Assembly: GCA_019084245.1 (NCBI GenBank) | Contig: JAHRFE010000037.1 | Coordinates: 1-58,097 of the forward strand | Source of the DNA: Hoeflea sp. | GTDB taxonomy: Bacteria > Pseudomonadota > Alphaproteobacteria > Rhizobiales > Rhizobiaceae | Length of the DNA: 58,097 bases | Direction of reading: 5' to 3' | In this document: one piece after another, positions 48,116-56,203 of the stretch | Layout: the number at the start of each line of letters is the position of its first letter | Numbering within the stretch: position 1 is the stretch's first letter | The notes under the pieces: model-generated | The model's input: the letters and a program-made list of their open reading frames with translations, nothing else | What the model was told of the DNA's origin: nothing | Databases searched by the model: none | Translations under genes and position numbers: made by a program

Positions 48116-49102
48116 TCATGCAGCCATTTTGGAACCGAGCTTTGGCGCCAGACGGACATACGCCAACTCGCTTATAAGTTCGATCAATGTCTGCGTGACA
48201 ATGATCGCAGGAAGGAGTGGGACCGCGCCGGGAACAGCGAATGCCAGCGGAAGGACGACGAGAGAATTACGCGTTGCGGCACTGAACGCGAGGGCCCGCC
48301 CGGCTGGCGCATCAAGGCAAAACAGCCTGCTCATGCCCCATCCCGCCAAGGGTGCAATAACCGCATATGCCACGTAAATCGGGACGACCCGTAACGTGTC
48401 ATCAAGTGCGGGGCCGAGTTGCGGCACCACAGCGGCCACGACAACGAATAATACAAACGCTGTCGCGGGAACTGGGAGCAGCCCAAGAACCGAGGCTACA
48501 CGTGCCCCCGCGGCACTTTTGATGGCCCAAAACTGGACGAGAGCGGAGAAGACAAGCGGGACCGCAATCAACCAGGCGAATGCGTGAACAAATGGCCCCG
48601 CTGTCACAAGAGACCCAGCCTCAGGGCCAAGGAAAAAACCCAGGTAGACGGGAAGCATCATCATCTGGATGACCAGAAGCGCGGGCGTCGCAGCTAGCAG
48701 GAGACGGGCATCGGCACGACCGAGATGCGAGAAGGTTACGACATAGTCGATGCATGGCGCGAGAAGCACCAACAGCACGCCTAGCCTTATCATCGGATCG
48801 GGCGGCAGAAACTGAACAAGGGCTCCCACCAGAACAGGAACCACAACGAAATTGGTCAGCAGCAGGACGCCAAGAAAGCGAAAGCGCGAGAAGGCCACTC
48901 GTAACTCGGCTAGGGGGACCTGGAGGAACGTCACGAATAACATGAATGCCAGCGCGGGGTTGATGCCGATTTCCAGCGCCGTCATTCCGTTGAGAGTTAC
49001 CGCCACAATCATGCCGAGGACGACAGCGCCAAAATAGATGGGGACCTGACGGTTTTCGAGGGTTTCACGCAGGAGGGTCAATCGAACTCTTTCGTTTGTC
49101 AT
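48116..49102 (-). CDS. ACR3-like arsenite efflux carrier
   Basis: A 328-residue membrane protein with about ten hydrophobic helices, belonging to the bile-acid/arsenite transporter superfamily. 'LVLLAPCIDYVVTFSHLGRA' contains the conserved Cys in the helix 4 'APC' motif that ACR3 carriers use for As(III). 'SAATRNSLVVLPLAF' matches the helix 9 region with its Glu position replaced by Asn, a variation. An arsR or arsC is not adjacent. Export of arsenite or a related oxyanion is likely; another organic-anion substrate is the alternative. Confidence 0.8.
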   Translation of the reverse strand: MTNERVRLTLLRETLENRQVPIYFGAVVLGMIVAVTLNGMTALEIGINPALAFMLFVTFLQVPLAELRVAFSRFRFLGVLLLTNFVVVPVLVGALVQFLPPDPMIRLGVLLVLLAPCIDYVVTFSHLGRADARLLLAATPALLVIQMMMLPVYLGFFLGPEAGSLVTAGPFVHAFAWLIAVPLVFSALVQFWAIKSAAGARVASVLGLLPVPATAFVLFVVVAAVVPQLGPALDDTLRVVPIYVAYAVIAPLAGWGMSRLFCLDAPAGRALAFSAATRNSLVVLPLAFAVPGAVPLLPAIIVTQTLIELISELAYVRLAPKLGSKMAA

Positions 49103-49530
49103 TTTGGCTTCGGGGAAGGTCTATATGGAATTACGGGAATGGCTATCCCGGTGGCGCCATCTTTTTGTCAGACCCAAGAACGGGATGTGAGTGACGCAAT
49201 CTATGCCATGCGCGCCTTGAAGTCAGCGCATCCAGCGTACAGGTGATTGGGGGCTTAGGTCTCCTCAGGGGTGGGGCATGCAACGCAGCCGCATTGATTG
49301 GTTGCAGATGTCGCGAAAGTGCTTCCACCCACAACAGTTTAGCGACGAGTGAGGAAGTATCCGATTTCCCAACGGCAGGCTGAACATCAGAGCTTGTGGG
49401 GTCCAACAGGATCGAAAGGCAACCTGTCGCCGCAAGCCGGGTCAACGTCGGAACTCTTCAAGAGCACCGCATGAAGTTCGTCGTGAAGGCGGCTTGTTTT
49501 GCGACCACAACACCAAGCCAACAGAGCCGG
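49103..49530. other. Gene-free stretch
   Basis: A minus frame 49143-49445 is open but Pro/Arg/Leu-rich and unlike any protein I know. No RNA gene or strong repeat was noticed. Confidence 0.4.
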
Positions 49531-50139
49531 TCAGCTAGCCGCTTTCAACAACCTCTGGATCTTCAGCAGAGCCACATGCCGATCCTCGTGATAATCGATG
49601 ATCCCGCCAAATCGCCCGTCGGCCCGAAACAGGAACACGCCGGCGGTGTGGTCCATGGTATAGTCATCCTCCCTCGGCACCTTCTCGAATGTTGCGCGGA
49701 ATTCGTCCGCGGCGCGCTTGATCTCGGCAGGTGACCCCGTCAGACCGGTGATTCTTGGATCGAAGTTCGACAGGTAGTCGGCAAGAACCTGTGGAGTGTC
49801 GCGCTCCGGGTCGACACTGACCAGAAAGATATTCATCCGGTCGGCGTCAGGGCCGAGATCTTGCAGCCAGAGCGAAATATCGCTCAGCGTCGTCGGACAA
49901 ACATCGGGGCACCAGGTAAAGCCGAAAAAAACCATTGTCGGGCGGCCAATCCACTCTGATGGCGTCACCGTCACGCCACGGTGGTTCGTCAGGGTGAAGG
50001 ACATCTTGCCGATGGGCAATGGCAACAGAGCGGAGCCCGTTTGCAGGCTGTCCCGGCTCTGCCACCACCCCAGACCGAGCGTGAAGGCCAGTGCGCCAAC
50101 GCCCGACGCCCCGGCAACAAGTATCGTACGGCGTCTCAA
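49531..50139 (-). CDS. SCO1/SenC family protein
   Basis: A 202-residue exported or anchored protein ('MRRRTILVAGASGVGALAFT'). The copper/thiol motif 'FGFTWCPDVCPTTLSDISLW', 'VSVDPERDTPQVL' and the distal His in 'YTMDHTAGVFLF' are all present. It is the last gene of a tight SCO-PCuAC-SCO trio in which each start overlaps the previous stop by four bases. It presumably cooperates with PCuAC in copper transfer to a CuA-type site or in thiol reduction. Confidence 0.93.
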   Translation of the reverse strand: MRRRTILVAGASGVGALAFTLGLGWWQSRDSLQTGSALLPLPIGKMSFTLTNHRGVTVTPSEWIGRPTMVFFGFTWCPDVCPTTLSDISLWLQDLGPDADRMNIFLVSVDPERDTPQVLADYLSNFDPRITGLTGSPAEIKRAADEFRATFEKVPREDDYTMDHTAGVFLFRADGRFGGIIDYHEDRHVALLKIQRLLKAAS

Positions 50140-50618
50140 TCTTTTTTGTCCACGCAGCCTGCATCTTTCGCACCCATTCCCCGGATCGCCACGGGAACGG
50201 TCACGTCGCCTGCCTCGCGGAACGTCAGTGTAACCGGGAACGTCTCGCCTTCCTTCAGCACCTGTGTAAGACCCATCAGCATACCGTGATAGCCGCCTGG
50301 CTCCAATTGCACGGTGGAATCTGCTGGCACGGGGATCGCCGGCGCGTGCGGCATCGAAGCCACGCCATCCTTCACCACCGTTTCGTGCAGCATGGGCTTT
50401 CCGGACAGCGGCGTCGCGATGCCGGCAAGCGCATCGTCTGTCTCGCCAGTATTGCGGATGGTGACATAGAAGGCGCCGGGCCGGGCCATTCCGATCGAAG
50501 CCCGCGACCAGGCTTCCGAGATTTCGAGTGAGCCAAGTTGAACGGTTTCACACGCCGGCACCGGGGTGGCGGATAGGCTGAGAAGGAGAGCGGTCAGAAG
50601 ATATTTCATCGTATTCAC
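50136..50618 (-). CDS. PCuAC periplasmic copper chaperone
   Basis: A 160-residue exported protein, signal peptide 'MNTMKYLLTALLLSLSATPV'. The copper-binding Met/His motif is 'GKPMLHETVVKDGVASMPHA' plus 'EPGGYHGMLMGLTQ'. An extra Cys pair (one after the signal peptide, one near the C-terminal 'KDAGCVDKKD') is unusual and could form a disulfide. The ATG at 50618 overlaps the upstream SCO stop; the second ATG three codons in is also possible. Partners are the flanking SCO genes. Confidence 0.9.
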   Translation of the reverse strand: MNTMKYLLTALLLSLSATPVPACETVQLGSLEISEAWSRASIGMARPGAFYVTIRNTGETDDALAGIATPLSGKPMLHETVVKDGVASMPHAPAIPVPADSTVQLEPGGYHGMLMGLTQVLKEGETFPVTLTFREAGDVTVPVAIRGMGAKDAGCVDKKD

Positions 50619-51208
50619 AATCTTTGCTTGAGGTCGTTCATGATTTCACTTGCTGGCGTGCCATAGCTGAATTGGCGCAGCCAGTTTCCGTCAGGTCCGA
50701 TCAGGTAGAGTGATGCGCTGTGTGCCATTGTGTAACCATCCGGCGCGCCGGAACTGTCCTCGCGCTCATAGAAAATCCGGAAACTGCCGGCTGCCGCGCG
50801 GGTCTGCGCCTCGTCGCCGGCCAGACCGAGGATTGAGGGGTGAAAGGCCGCGGTATATTCAGCAAGTTCCAGGCCGCGGTCACGTGTCGGGTCGATGGAG
50901 ATGAAGAGGGGCTGTACCTTTCCTGCGTCATCTCCCAGACCCTCCATCACTTGCGCCACTTCGGCAAGCGTCGTCGGGCAGACGTCCGGGCAATTGGTGA
51001 AGCCGAAAAAGACCAGAAGATGCTTCCCCGCGAAGTCCGAGGGCATGCGCACTCTTCCCTCAGCATCAAGCAGGGAGAAGGTCGGCCGGAAAGACACTTC
51101 GGCCACCGGTGTTTCCGCGCGCTCATCAAGAAGATGCAACGCGCCGTAAGCCGGAATAGCAAGGGCCACCGCCGCCCAGAGCATCTTCTGCAGAACCTTC
51201 AATCGCAT
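50615..51208 (-). CDS. SCO1/SenC family protein
   Basis: A 197-residue anchored protein ('MLWAAVALAIPAYGALHLL'). It has 'FGFTNCPDVCPTTLAEVAQV', 'ISIDPTRDRGLELAEY' and 'YTMAHSASLYLIGPDGNWLR' with the His ligand. It begins the SCO-PCuAC-SCO trio. The PhnE-type permease gene ends 144 bases upstream on the same strand, so the trio could share the long transcript that starts at the dihaem gene, or have its own promoter in that gap. Confidence 0.93.
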   Translation of the reverse strand: MRLKVLQKMLWAAVALAIPAYGALHLLDERAETPVAEVSFRPTFSLLDAEGRVRMPSDFAGKHLLVFFGFTNCPDVCPTTLAEVAQVMEGLGDDAGKVQPLFISIDPTRDRGLELAEYTAAFHPSILGLAGDEAQTRAAAGSFRIFYEREDSSGAPDGYTMAHSASLYLIGPDGNWLRQFSYGTPASEIMNDLKQRL

Positions 51209-51352
51209 CCTTGCCGTTCCTCGCGTTCCGGCTAGTCGTATAAAGCCTCTAGTGACATGAGCTTCAAGCGGAATATCTGAACATGCTCGGTCGGGAGGCG
51301 CTCCGCTGGTTAATCACTTCTGGGAGGGTCGCAGCGGGCGGGACGCAAATAA

Positions 51353-52114
51353 TCATGAAAAGCGGCGACGCAATGCAACATTGAACGCCTCGATAGCAAG
51401 AACCATGGCGATGACCGCCAGCGTGACACTGGCAGCCTTTTCGTATTGAAATGAGCGAACATAGGACTGAATGTAGAAGGCGATGCCACCGGCTCCGACG
51501 ATGCCGAGGATAAGCGATTCTCGTAGGTTCAGCTCGAAACGAAAGATTGTATCACGGGCGATCACCGGAGCCATTTGCGGCCAGATTGCATAGCGTAGGC
51601 GTGCAAGCGGCCCGGCGCCCGCGCTTTCCAGTGCGGCGATCGGTCCGCGGGCAACCCCATCAATTGCTTCAGCATAGAACTTCGCCAGCATGCCCGTTGC
51701 ATGGATGGCAACCGCGATGATACCCGGAAGCGGGCCGAGGCCCACTGCGCCAACCATCAACATGGCGACGAGAATCAGCGGAATGGCGCGAATCAGCGCG
51801 AGAGCTGTCCGCACCGGACGGTAAACGACGGGCGGGGCCATGGTTTCCGATGCAAAGACGCCGAGCGGCCCCGACAGGAGCACAGCGCCGAGTGTTCCGA
51901 GGATGGCGATGCGCAGCGTCTCGGCGCTGCCTTTGATGATCTCGGTCATCACTGACGGATCCGGCGGAAACATCCGCGCAAGGAAATCACCGATGCGCGG
52001 CCCGGCGGAGAAGAGGCGGGAAAGTTCCACGTCGGTCGTCGCGAGCGACCAGAGCACGGCCCCGGCGACGAGCCCGCCTGTCGCGAAGCCGCCCCAACCC
52101 CGGCTTTCCATCAC
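51353..52114 (-). CDS. phnE: PhnE-type ABC transporter permease
   Basis: A 253-residue inner-membrane permease with about six helices. 'LFSAGPRIGDFLARMFPPD' near the N-terminus, 'ALIRAIPLILVAMLMVGAVG' and the EAA loop 'EAIDGVARGPIAALESAGAG' match the phosphonate/phosphite permease family (PhnE/PtxC). The start overlaps the ATPase stop by four bases. No phosphonate-degrading genes (phnG-M, phnX) are nearby, so the substrate may not be a phosphonate. Confidence 0.85.
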   Translation of the reverse strand: MMESRGWGGFATGGLVAGAVLWSLATTDVELSRLFSAGPRIGDFLARMFPPDPSVMTEIIKGSAETLRIAILGTLGAVLLSGPLGVFASETMAPPVVYRPVRTALALIRAIPLILVAMLMVGAVGLGPLPGIIAVAIHATGMLAKFYAEAIDGVARGPIAALESAGAGPLARLRYAIWPQMAPVIARDTIFRFELNLRESLILGIVGAGGIAFYIQSYVRSFQYEKAASVTLAVIAMVLAIEAFNVALRRRFS

Positions 52115-52893
52115 GGCACCGCCTTCAGGCGGGGCTGTACGGTAGCATTCGCATCGTCATAGACCCGGGCTGTCGCGTCCTCGGTGAGCTCTGCCGTCGG
52201 AATGTCGAAAACGATCCGACCGTTGCGCATGCCTACGATTCTCCGCGCGAAGCGCCGCGCAAGGTCGGGCTGGTGAGAGGAGAAGACTGTCGTCGCGCCT
52301 CGTTGACGCGCGGCTTCGGTTAGAAGCGAAAGGATCTCGGCTGCGCGTGCGGGGTCGAGGTTGCTCACCGGTTCGTCGGCAAGGATTAGGCGCGGCTCCT
52401 GCGAGAGGCAGCGTGCGATTGCGACGCGCTGCCGTTGTCCGCCGCTGAGACTGTCCACCCGTCGCTCAGCCAGGTCGACAATGCCGCAATCGGCCAGCGC
52501 CGAGCGCGCAACCGCAAGATCGTCTTTCGACGGCCGCCCGAGCAGGGCACGCAGCGGCCTAATGCGGCCCAGCCTGCCGTTCAGCACGTTGCGCAGCACG
52601 CTGGCGCGTTCGACAAGAGCGAAGTCCTGAAAGATGAACCCTGTATCGGCCCGGCGCGCGCGCGGCGGCGCACGGTCCGGATCGAGCGCGTCGCCCAGCA
52701 CCGAGACGCGGCCGCGCCAAGCCCTCAGGCGACCATCGAGCAGCGTCAGGAGCGTCGTCTTGCCCGCCCCCGAAGGCCCGATCAGCGCGAGCGCTTCGCC
52801 CGGCGGGATAGACAGCGTCACCTGATCCAGCGTCGGCAGGCCCGAGGCGACATGGGAGAAACATAGCTCCTCGATGCGGACGGCCTCGGTCAT
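52111..52893 (-). CDS. phnC: PhnC-type ABC transporter ATP-binding protein
   Basis: A 260-residue ABC ATPase: Walker A '[17 protein letters not shown]', Q-loop '[20 protein letters not shown]', signature '[15 protein letters not shown]', Walker B '[14 protein letters not shown]', H-loop '[14 protein letters not shown]'. '[17 protein letters not shown]' is the hallmark of the PhnC subfamily. It overlaps both neighbours by four bases. With PhnE- and PhnD-type genes it makes a complete importer. Confidence 0.92.
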   Translation of the reverse strand: MTEAVRIEELCFSHVASGLPTLDQVTLSIPPGEALALIGPSGAGKTTLLTLLDGRLRAWRGRVSVLGDALDPDRAPPRARRADTGFIFQDFALVERASVLRNVLNGRLGRIRPLRALLGRPSKDDLAVARSALADCGIVDLAERRVDSLSGGQRQRVAIARCLSQEPRLILADEPVSNLDPARAAEILSLLTEAARQRGATTVFSSHQPDLARRFARRIVGMRNGRIVFDIPTAELTEDATARVYDDANATVQPRLKAVP

Positions 52894-53765
52894 TGCAGAA
52901 GTCCGTAGCGACGGGCGAGTGCCCGAACACCGTCGAAAGTGGTCGCATCGGCCGGGACATAGCCGTCCGGGCCGTAGAGATGCCGCAACATGGCGCGATG
53001 TTCGAGCTCGTTCAGCCGCAGCATGGCGTTCACGAAGTTTTCCTGCATTTCGGCGTCCAGTCCGGGGCGGGCAATCACCAGGTGGCTAGGGATCGGCTCG
53101 CTCTCGGCGATCCAAGTGACTTGGGACTGTTGGCCTGGCGCGAGCAGGAGATCGGCATACTGGCTGGCACCCGCGGCATCGACCAGACCCTCTGCCATTG
53201 CCTGCATCGCCTGCTGATATCCGCCCGCGAAGAACACCCGGCCGAAGAAGGCTTCCGACTCTGCGGGTCCCGCGATCAGGCCCGCGCGCTCGAATTCGGC
53301 CAGCGGGTAGAGATAGCCTGACTCCGAAATCGGATCGGCGAAGGCGATATCGCGTCCCCGCAAATCAGCAAGCGTGGTGATGCCGCTGTCGCGTCGCACG
53401 AAGACCCGTCCGGTGTAGGTGGGGGCGTCGCGATAGACCTCGGATAAGAGCGGCACCGCACCGATTTGCGCCTCGGCCAGAACAAAGGGCAGCGCTCCCA
53501 TGAAGGAGATGTCCGCATCGCCGTTGCGCAGCGCCTCGACGGCGGCGGCGTGATCGATGGTCACGAAACCTTCGACCGGCACGCCGATCTCCCGTGACAG
53601 CCAACCGGTGATGGCCTCGATGTCGCCCAGTAGCTTTTCAGGGTTCTCCTGCGGAATAAAGGCCAACCGCAACGGGGCAGACTGCGCGCGAACCGGTGCC
53701 GCGAGGGCGGCGAGACTTGCACAGCACAACGCCAGAATATGACGGCGGGAGAGCATGGAGTTCAT
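52890..53765 (-). CDS. phnD: PhnD-type periplasmic substrate-binding protein
   Basis: A 291-residue exported protein. The signal 'MNSMLSRRHILALCCASLAA' contains RR and may use Tat. The mature part has the phosphate/phosphite/phosphonate-binding pattern: 'LRLAFIPQENPEKLLGDIEA', 'IDHAAAVEALRNGDADISFM' and 'DLRGRDIAFADPISESGYLY'. The family often has 'S-T-S' ligand contacts after 'ADP'; here it is 'ADPISESG'. I chose the ATG at 53765, which overlaps the dihaem-protein stop (TGATG). Linkage to MntR and a dihaem enzyme suggests a metal-related ligand, which is inference. Confidence 0.88.
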   Translation of the reverse strand: MNSMLSRRHILALCCASLAALAAPVRAQSAPLRLAFIPQENPEKLLGDIEAITGWLSREIGVPVEGFVTIDHAAAVEALRNGDADISFMGALPFVLAEAQIGAVPLLSEVYRDAPTYTGRVFVRRDSGITTLADLRGRDIAFADPISESGYLYPLAEFERAGLIAGPAESEAFFGRVFFAGGYQQAMQAMAEGLVDAAGASQYADLLLAPGQQSQVTWIAESEPIPSHLVIARPGLDAEMQENFVNAMLRLNELEHRAMLRHLYGPDGYVPADATTFDGVRALARRYGLLQ

Positions 53766-55657
53766 CAGAACGCCCTTTCTTCGATGGCTTGCGCCTCGGA
53801 CTGAAATGCGACCCAGCTTGCCTCTGCGGCGTCCCAATCGTCGGCGCGGACTGCTGCGCCAACGGCAGCCAGACGTTCTGCGAGGGAGTAGATCTCCGGG
53901 CGGGCTACAAGGTTCGCCATGGTGCCAGCATCCGCTGCGAGATCGGCGGCGACGGTATCAGTCAGGAGCAGGATGTGCTGAGCGTCCCGGCGCGGCAGAA
54001 GGGTATCGAGGGTGGAGGCAAAGGTTGTCAGCTCCGCAAAAGCCAACCGGAATGGCGTATTCTCAGTGTCGAAGTCCTCATAAGGTTCATCCGCCGCGCC
54101 AACGATCTCAAGGTAAGCGGTGAGATCGGCGCGCTCGGACTCGCTGAGGCCAAGGCTCTTGGTCGTGTCGAACCAGTTGACAACGGCGGCCAGCGTCGGC
54201 ATCGAGCCGTCGTGGAAATAGGGCGCGGTATAGACGGTCCCGAGCAGGGTCGGCGTGTCCAGCGCCCCGCCGCGCGACCCTTCATAGGCCGGCGTGACCG
54301 ATCCAATGTCATGTGCCTGCCGGTCCAGGAAATTGCCATCTGGCACATGACAACTGGCGCATGATTTGCCGTTCAGCCCGTCAAAAGGCTGATTGAAGAT
54401 CGCCGCGCCGCGCTGTGCCGCCTCAGGCGCGGCCTCGGTCAGACGACCATCGCCGGTTAGCATCGCGTTCGGCAGAAAGTCGAACTCGGTCATGTACGCG
54501 ACGAGGGCGTCCAGCATGAAGGGCGTCGGCTCGGCCCCAGCGAATTCGTTGACGATCACGTTGCGGGTGAAATCGCGAATGCTGGCAAACCGGCCGTCAC
54601 GGCCATAAGGACCCGTAAACCGCAGGCCGCGCAGGCTGGGAATGTCGATCGGGTCGGCGCGGCGGTCGTTGAACATCGGATTGAAGAAGGCACCGTCCAC
54701 ATCCACTGCTCCGGGTTGATGGCTGGCACCGGGAATGAAGAAACGCTGGTTGATATCCGAACGGTTGTGGCAGGTCGAGCAGGCGATGCCAATTTCACGC
54801 GCCGGGCCGCCGAATATCTCGGGGCTGTCGAAGAGCATGTCGCCATAGGCGATGAGCGGCAGGTCGGTCTCATCTATGCCTTGCTCCTCGAAACCCAGTA
54901 CAAGCAGGGGCAACGGATCCTGATCGAAGATGTCAGAGCCCGGAGGCAGCGTCGCGGGAAGCGTCACCGTACGGCCGCTGAGGGCGATGGTTTCCGGCAC
55001 GGCGGTGAGGGCTGTGCGCGGCGCGAAATCGGCGACGCGGTAGTTGGCGGCAAGATAGTCGGAAACAACCACCCGCGCTGTCGCCATTGCGTTGAGATCG
55101 GGTTCGGTCGCGCCAGCACCCAGCACCCCGGTGGAGCCGGTGGCACTGGACAGTTCCAGCCAGGCCCGTCCGAGCGCGCGGGCCGCTTCAGGGTCGGCGG
55201 CGGCGAGATGATCCTCGATTGCGCGATAAAGTTCCCGGGCCGTGCGTACCGCTTGCTGTGCTGCAGCGGGGCTCTCGGCCGCCAACGCCGCGTCAAGCTC
55301 TTCGTCGATGCGGGCGGAGACAAGACGCGTCGCGGCCCCGAAAACCGCTGCCCGATCTTCGCGCGCGATGGCAGCTGTCAGCGGCTCGGTCGGTAGGGAG
55401 CTTTGGCCCGCGAGCCAATCGAGCGCACCTTGCGTGTATTCCGATCCGCGATAGGGCTCCTCCCAGGCGCGCCCCAATTCATCCCAAGGTACGGGAGTAA
55501 GATTGCCCAGAAACAGGGTCAGCCGGTATGCGGCAGCCTCGGGTAGCCAAGGGGTATCTCTGGCTGGGGTCGCCATGGCCGGCCCGGCGAGCAGACCAGT
55601 TCCTAGCCCAAAGCCGAAGACGAAAGCTAGTAATTTGATACGCACACGCGCCTCCAT
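53765..55657 (-). CDS. Large dihaem cytochrome c peroxidase/MauG-like protein
   Basis: A 630-residue exported protein. The signal peptide runs to about residue 30 ('LLAGPAMA'). Residues 35-220 form a helical domain with no clear relative, somewhat like imelysin/EfeO-type domains. Residues 250-530 form a dihaem peroxidase with haem motifs CSTCH (293-297) and CASCH (433-437) and 'FHDGSMPTLAAVVNWF'. Residues 535-630 are a further helical tail. Classical enzymes of this family are about 350 residues. The ATG at 55657 lacks a good ribosome site; a GTG at 55645 preceded by GGAGG is an alternative. It is the first gene of the MntR-linked operon. Confidence 0.88.
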   Translation of the reverse strand: MEARVRIKLLAFVFGFGLGTGLLAGPAMATPARDTPWLPEAAAYRLTLFLGNLTPVPWDELGRAWEEPYRGSEYTQGALDWLAGQSSLPTEPLTAAIAREDRAAVFGAATRLVSARIDEELDAALAAESPAAAQQAVRTARELYRAIEDHLAAADPEAARALGRAWLELSSATGSTGVLGAGATEPDLNAMATARVVVSDYLAANYRVADFAPRTALTAVPETIALSGRTVTLPATLPPGSDIFDQDPLPLLVLGFEEQGIDETDLPLIAYGDMLFDSPEIFGGPAREIGIACSTCHNRSDINQRFFIPGASHQPGAVDVDGAFFNPMFNDRRADPIDIPSLRGLRFTGPYGRDGRFASIRDFTRNVIVNEFAGAEPTPFMLDALVAYMTEFDFLPNAMLTGDGRLTEAAPEAAQRGAAIFNQPFDGLNGKSCASCHVPDGNFLDRQAHDIGSVTPAYEGSRGGALDTPTLLGTVYTAPYFHDGSMPTLAAVVNWFDTTKSLGLSESERADLTAYLEIVGAADEPYEDFDTENTPFRLAFAELTTFASTLDTLLPRRDAQHILLLTDTVAADLAADAGTMANLVARPEIYSLAERLAAVGAAVRADDWDAAEASWVAFQSEAQAIEERAF

Positions 55658-55665
55658 CCCGATTC

Positions 55666-55709
55666 TTAGCTAAGGCTAACTTATACATCCTTGACCAACA
55701 TATTGTCAA
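55666..55709 (-). promoter_or_regulatory. Promoter and DtxR/MntR-like box of the dihaem-ABC operon
   Basis: On the minus strand TTGACA (55704-55709), an 18-base spacer and TATAAG (55680-55685) form a good sigma-70 promoter pointing to the dihaem gene. Just downstream lies TTAGC-TAAG-GCTAA (55666-55679). In the plus direction the 19 bases from 55666 agree at about 15 positions with the DtxR/IdeR consensus TTAGGTTAGSCTAACCTAA. The box covers the expected transcription start, so a bound regulator would repress. A further repeat TTGAC...GTCAA (55691-55709) overlaps the -35. Confidence 0.7.
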
Positions 55710-55737
55710 TCGGGCAGCGATCCGGCATTGTCCTCTG

Positions 55738-56196
55738 ATGACTGACCAAACTTCACAGGCTAGCGACGATCTCGCGCCGGACAGCCGCGCCCCCGAAGCA
55801 CAAGCCAACGGGTTCGCGACCGTACGCGAGGCGCGTCGCAACGAATTGGCCGAAGATTATGTCGAACTGATCGCCGACCTAATCCACCAGTATGGCGAGG
55901 CACGTCCGGTCGATATCGCCGAGCGGTTTGGCGTTCGCGCGCCGACCGTGACCAAAACGCTGAACCGCTTGGCGCGCGAAGGCCTGATCACCCGCGAGAA
56001 GTACCGTTCAGTGTTCCTGACGGAAGCAGGTCGGACGCTGGCACAGGAATGCCGCCGTCGCCACGAAATCGTACTGCGGTTCCTGATCCGTCTCGGACTT
56101 GACCCCGAAACGGCGGAGCGTGATGCCGAGGGGATTGAACATCATGTCAGCGAGCAGACACTCGCCCTGTTCGAATCCTATGCCAATCGGCCCTAG
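55738..56196 (+). CDS. mntR: MntR, DtxR-family manganese-responsive regulator
   Basis: A 152-residue regulator. A winged HTH ('YGEARPVDIAERFGVRAPTV', 'TKTLNRLAREGLITREKYRS') is followed by the metal-binding dimerisation domain. The MntR ligand set can be read: Asp and Glu in 'LAEDYVELIADLI', His in 'RRRHEIVLRFL', and Glu/Glu/His in 'DAEGIEHHVSEQTL'. An Asp in place of the DtxR Met at the first site favours Mn over Fe. The N-terminal 30 residues are an extra polar tail. It is divergent from the dihaem-ABC operon, with a DtxR-like box between them. Confidence 0.92.
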   Translation: MTDQTSQASDDLAPDSRAPEAQANGFATVREARRNELAEDYVELIADLIHQYGEARPVDIAERFGVRAPTVTKTLNRLAREGLITREKYRSVFLTEAGRTLAQECRRRHEIVLRFLIRLGLDPETAERDAEGIEHHVSEQTLALFESYANRP

Positions 56197-56203
56197 CGGA
56201 ACC

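Noticed and set aside
47696-48394. Plus-strand frames between the BTLCP and arsenite-carrier genes
   Set aside because: No motif, low protein-likeness, and the second is antisense to the carrier gene.
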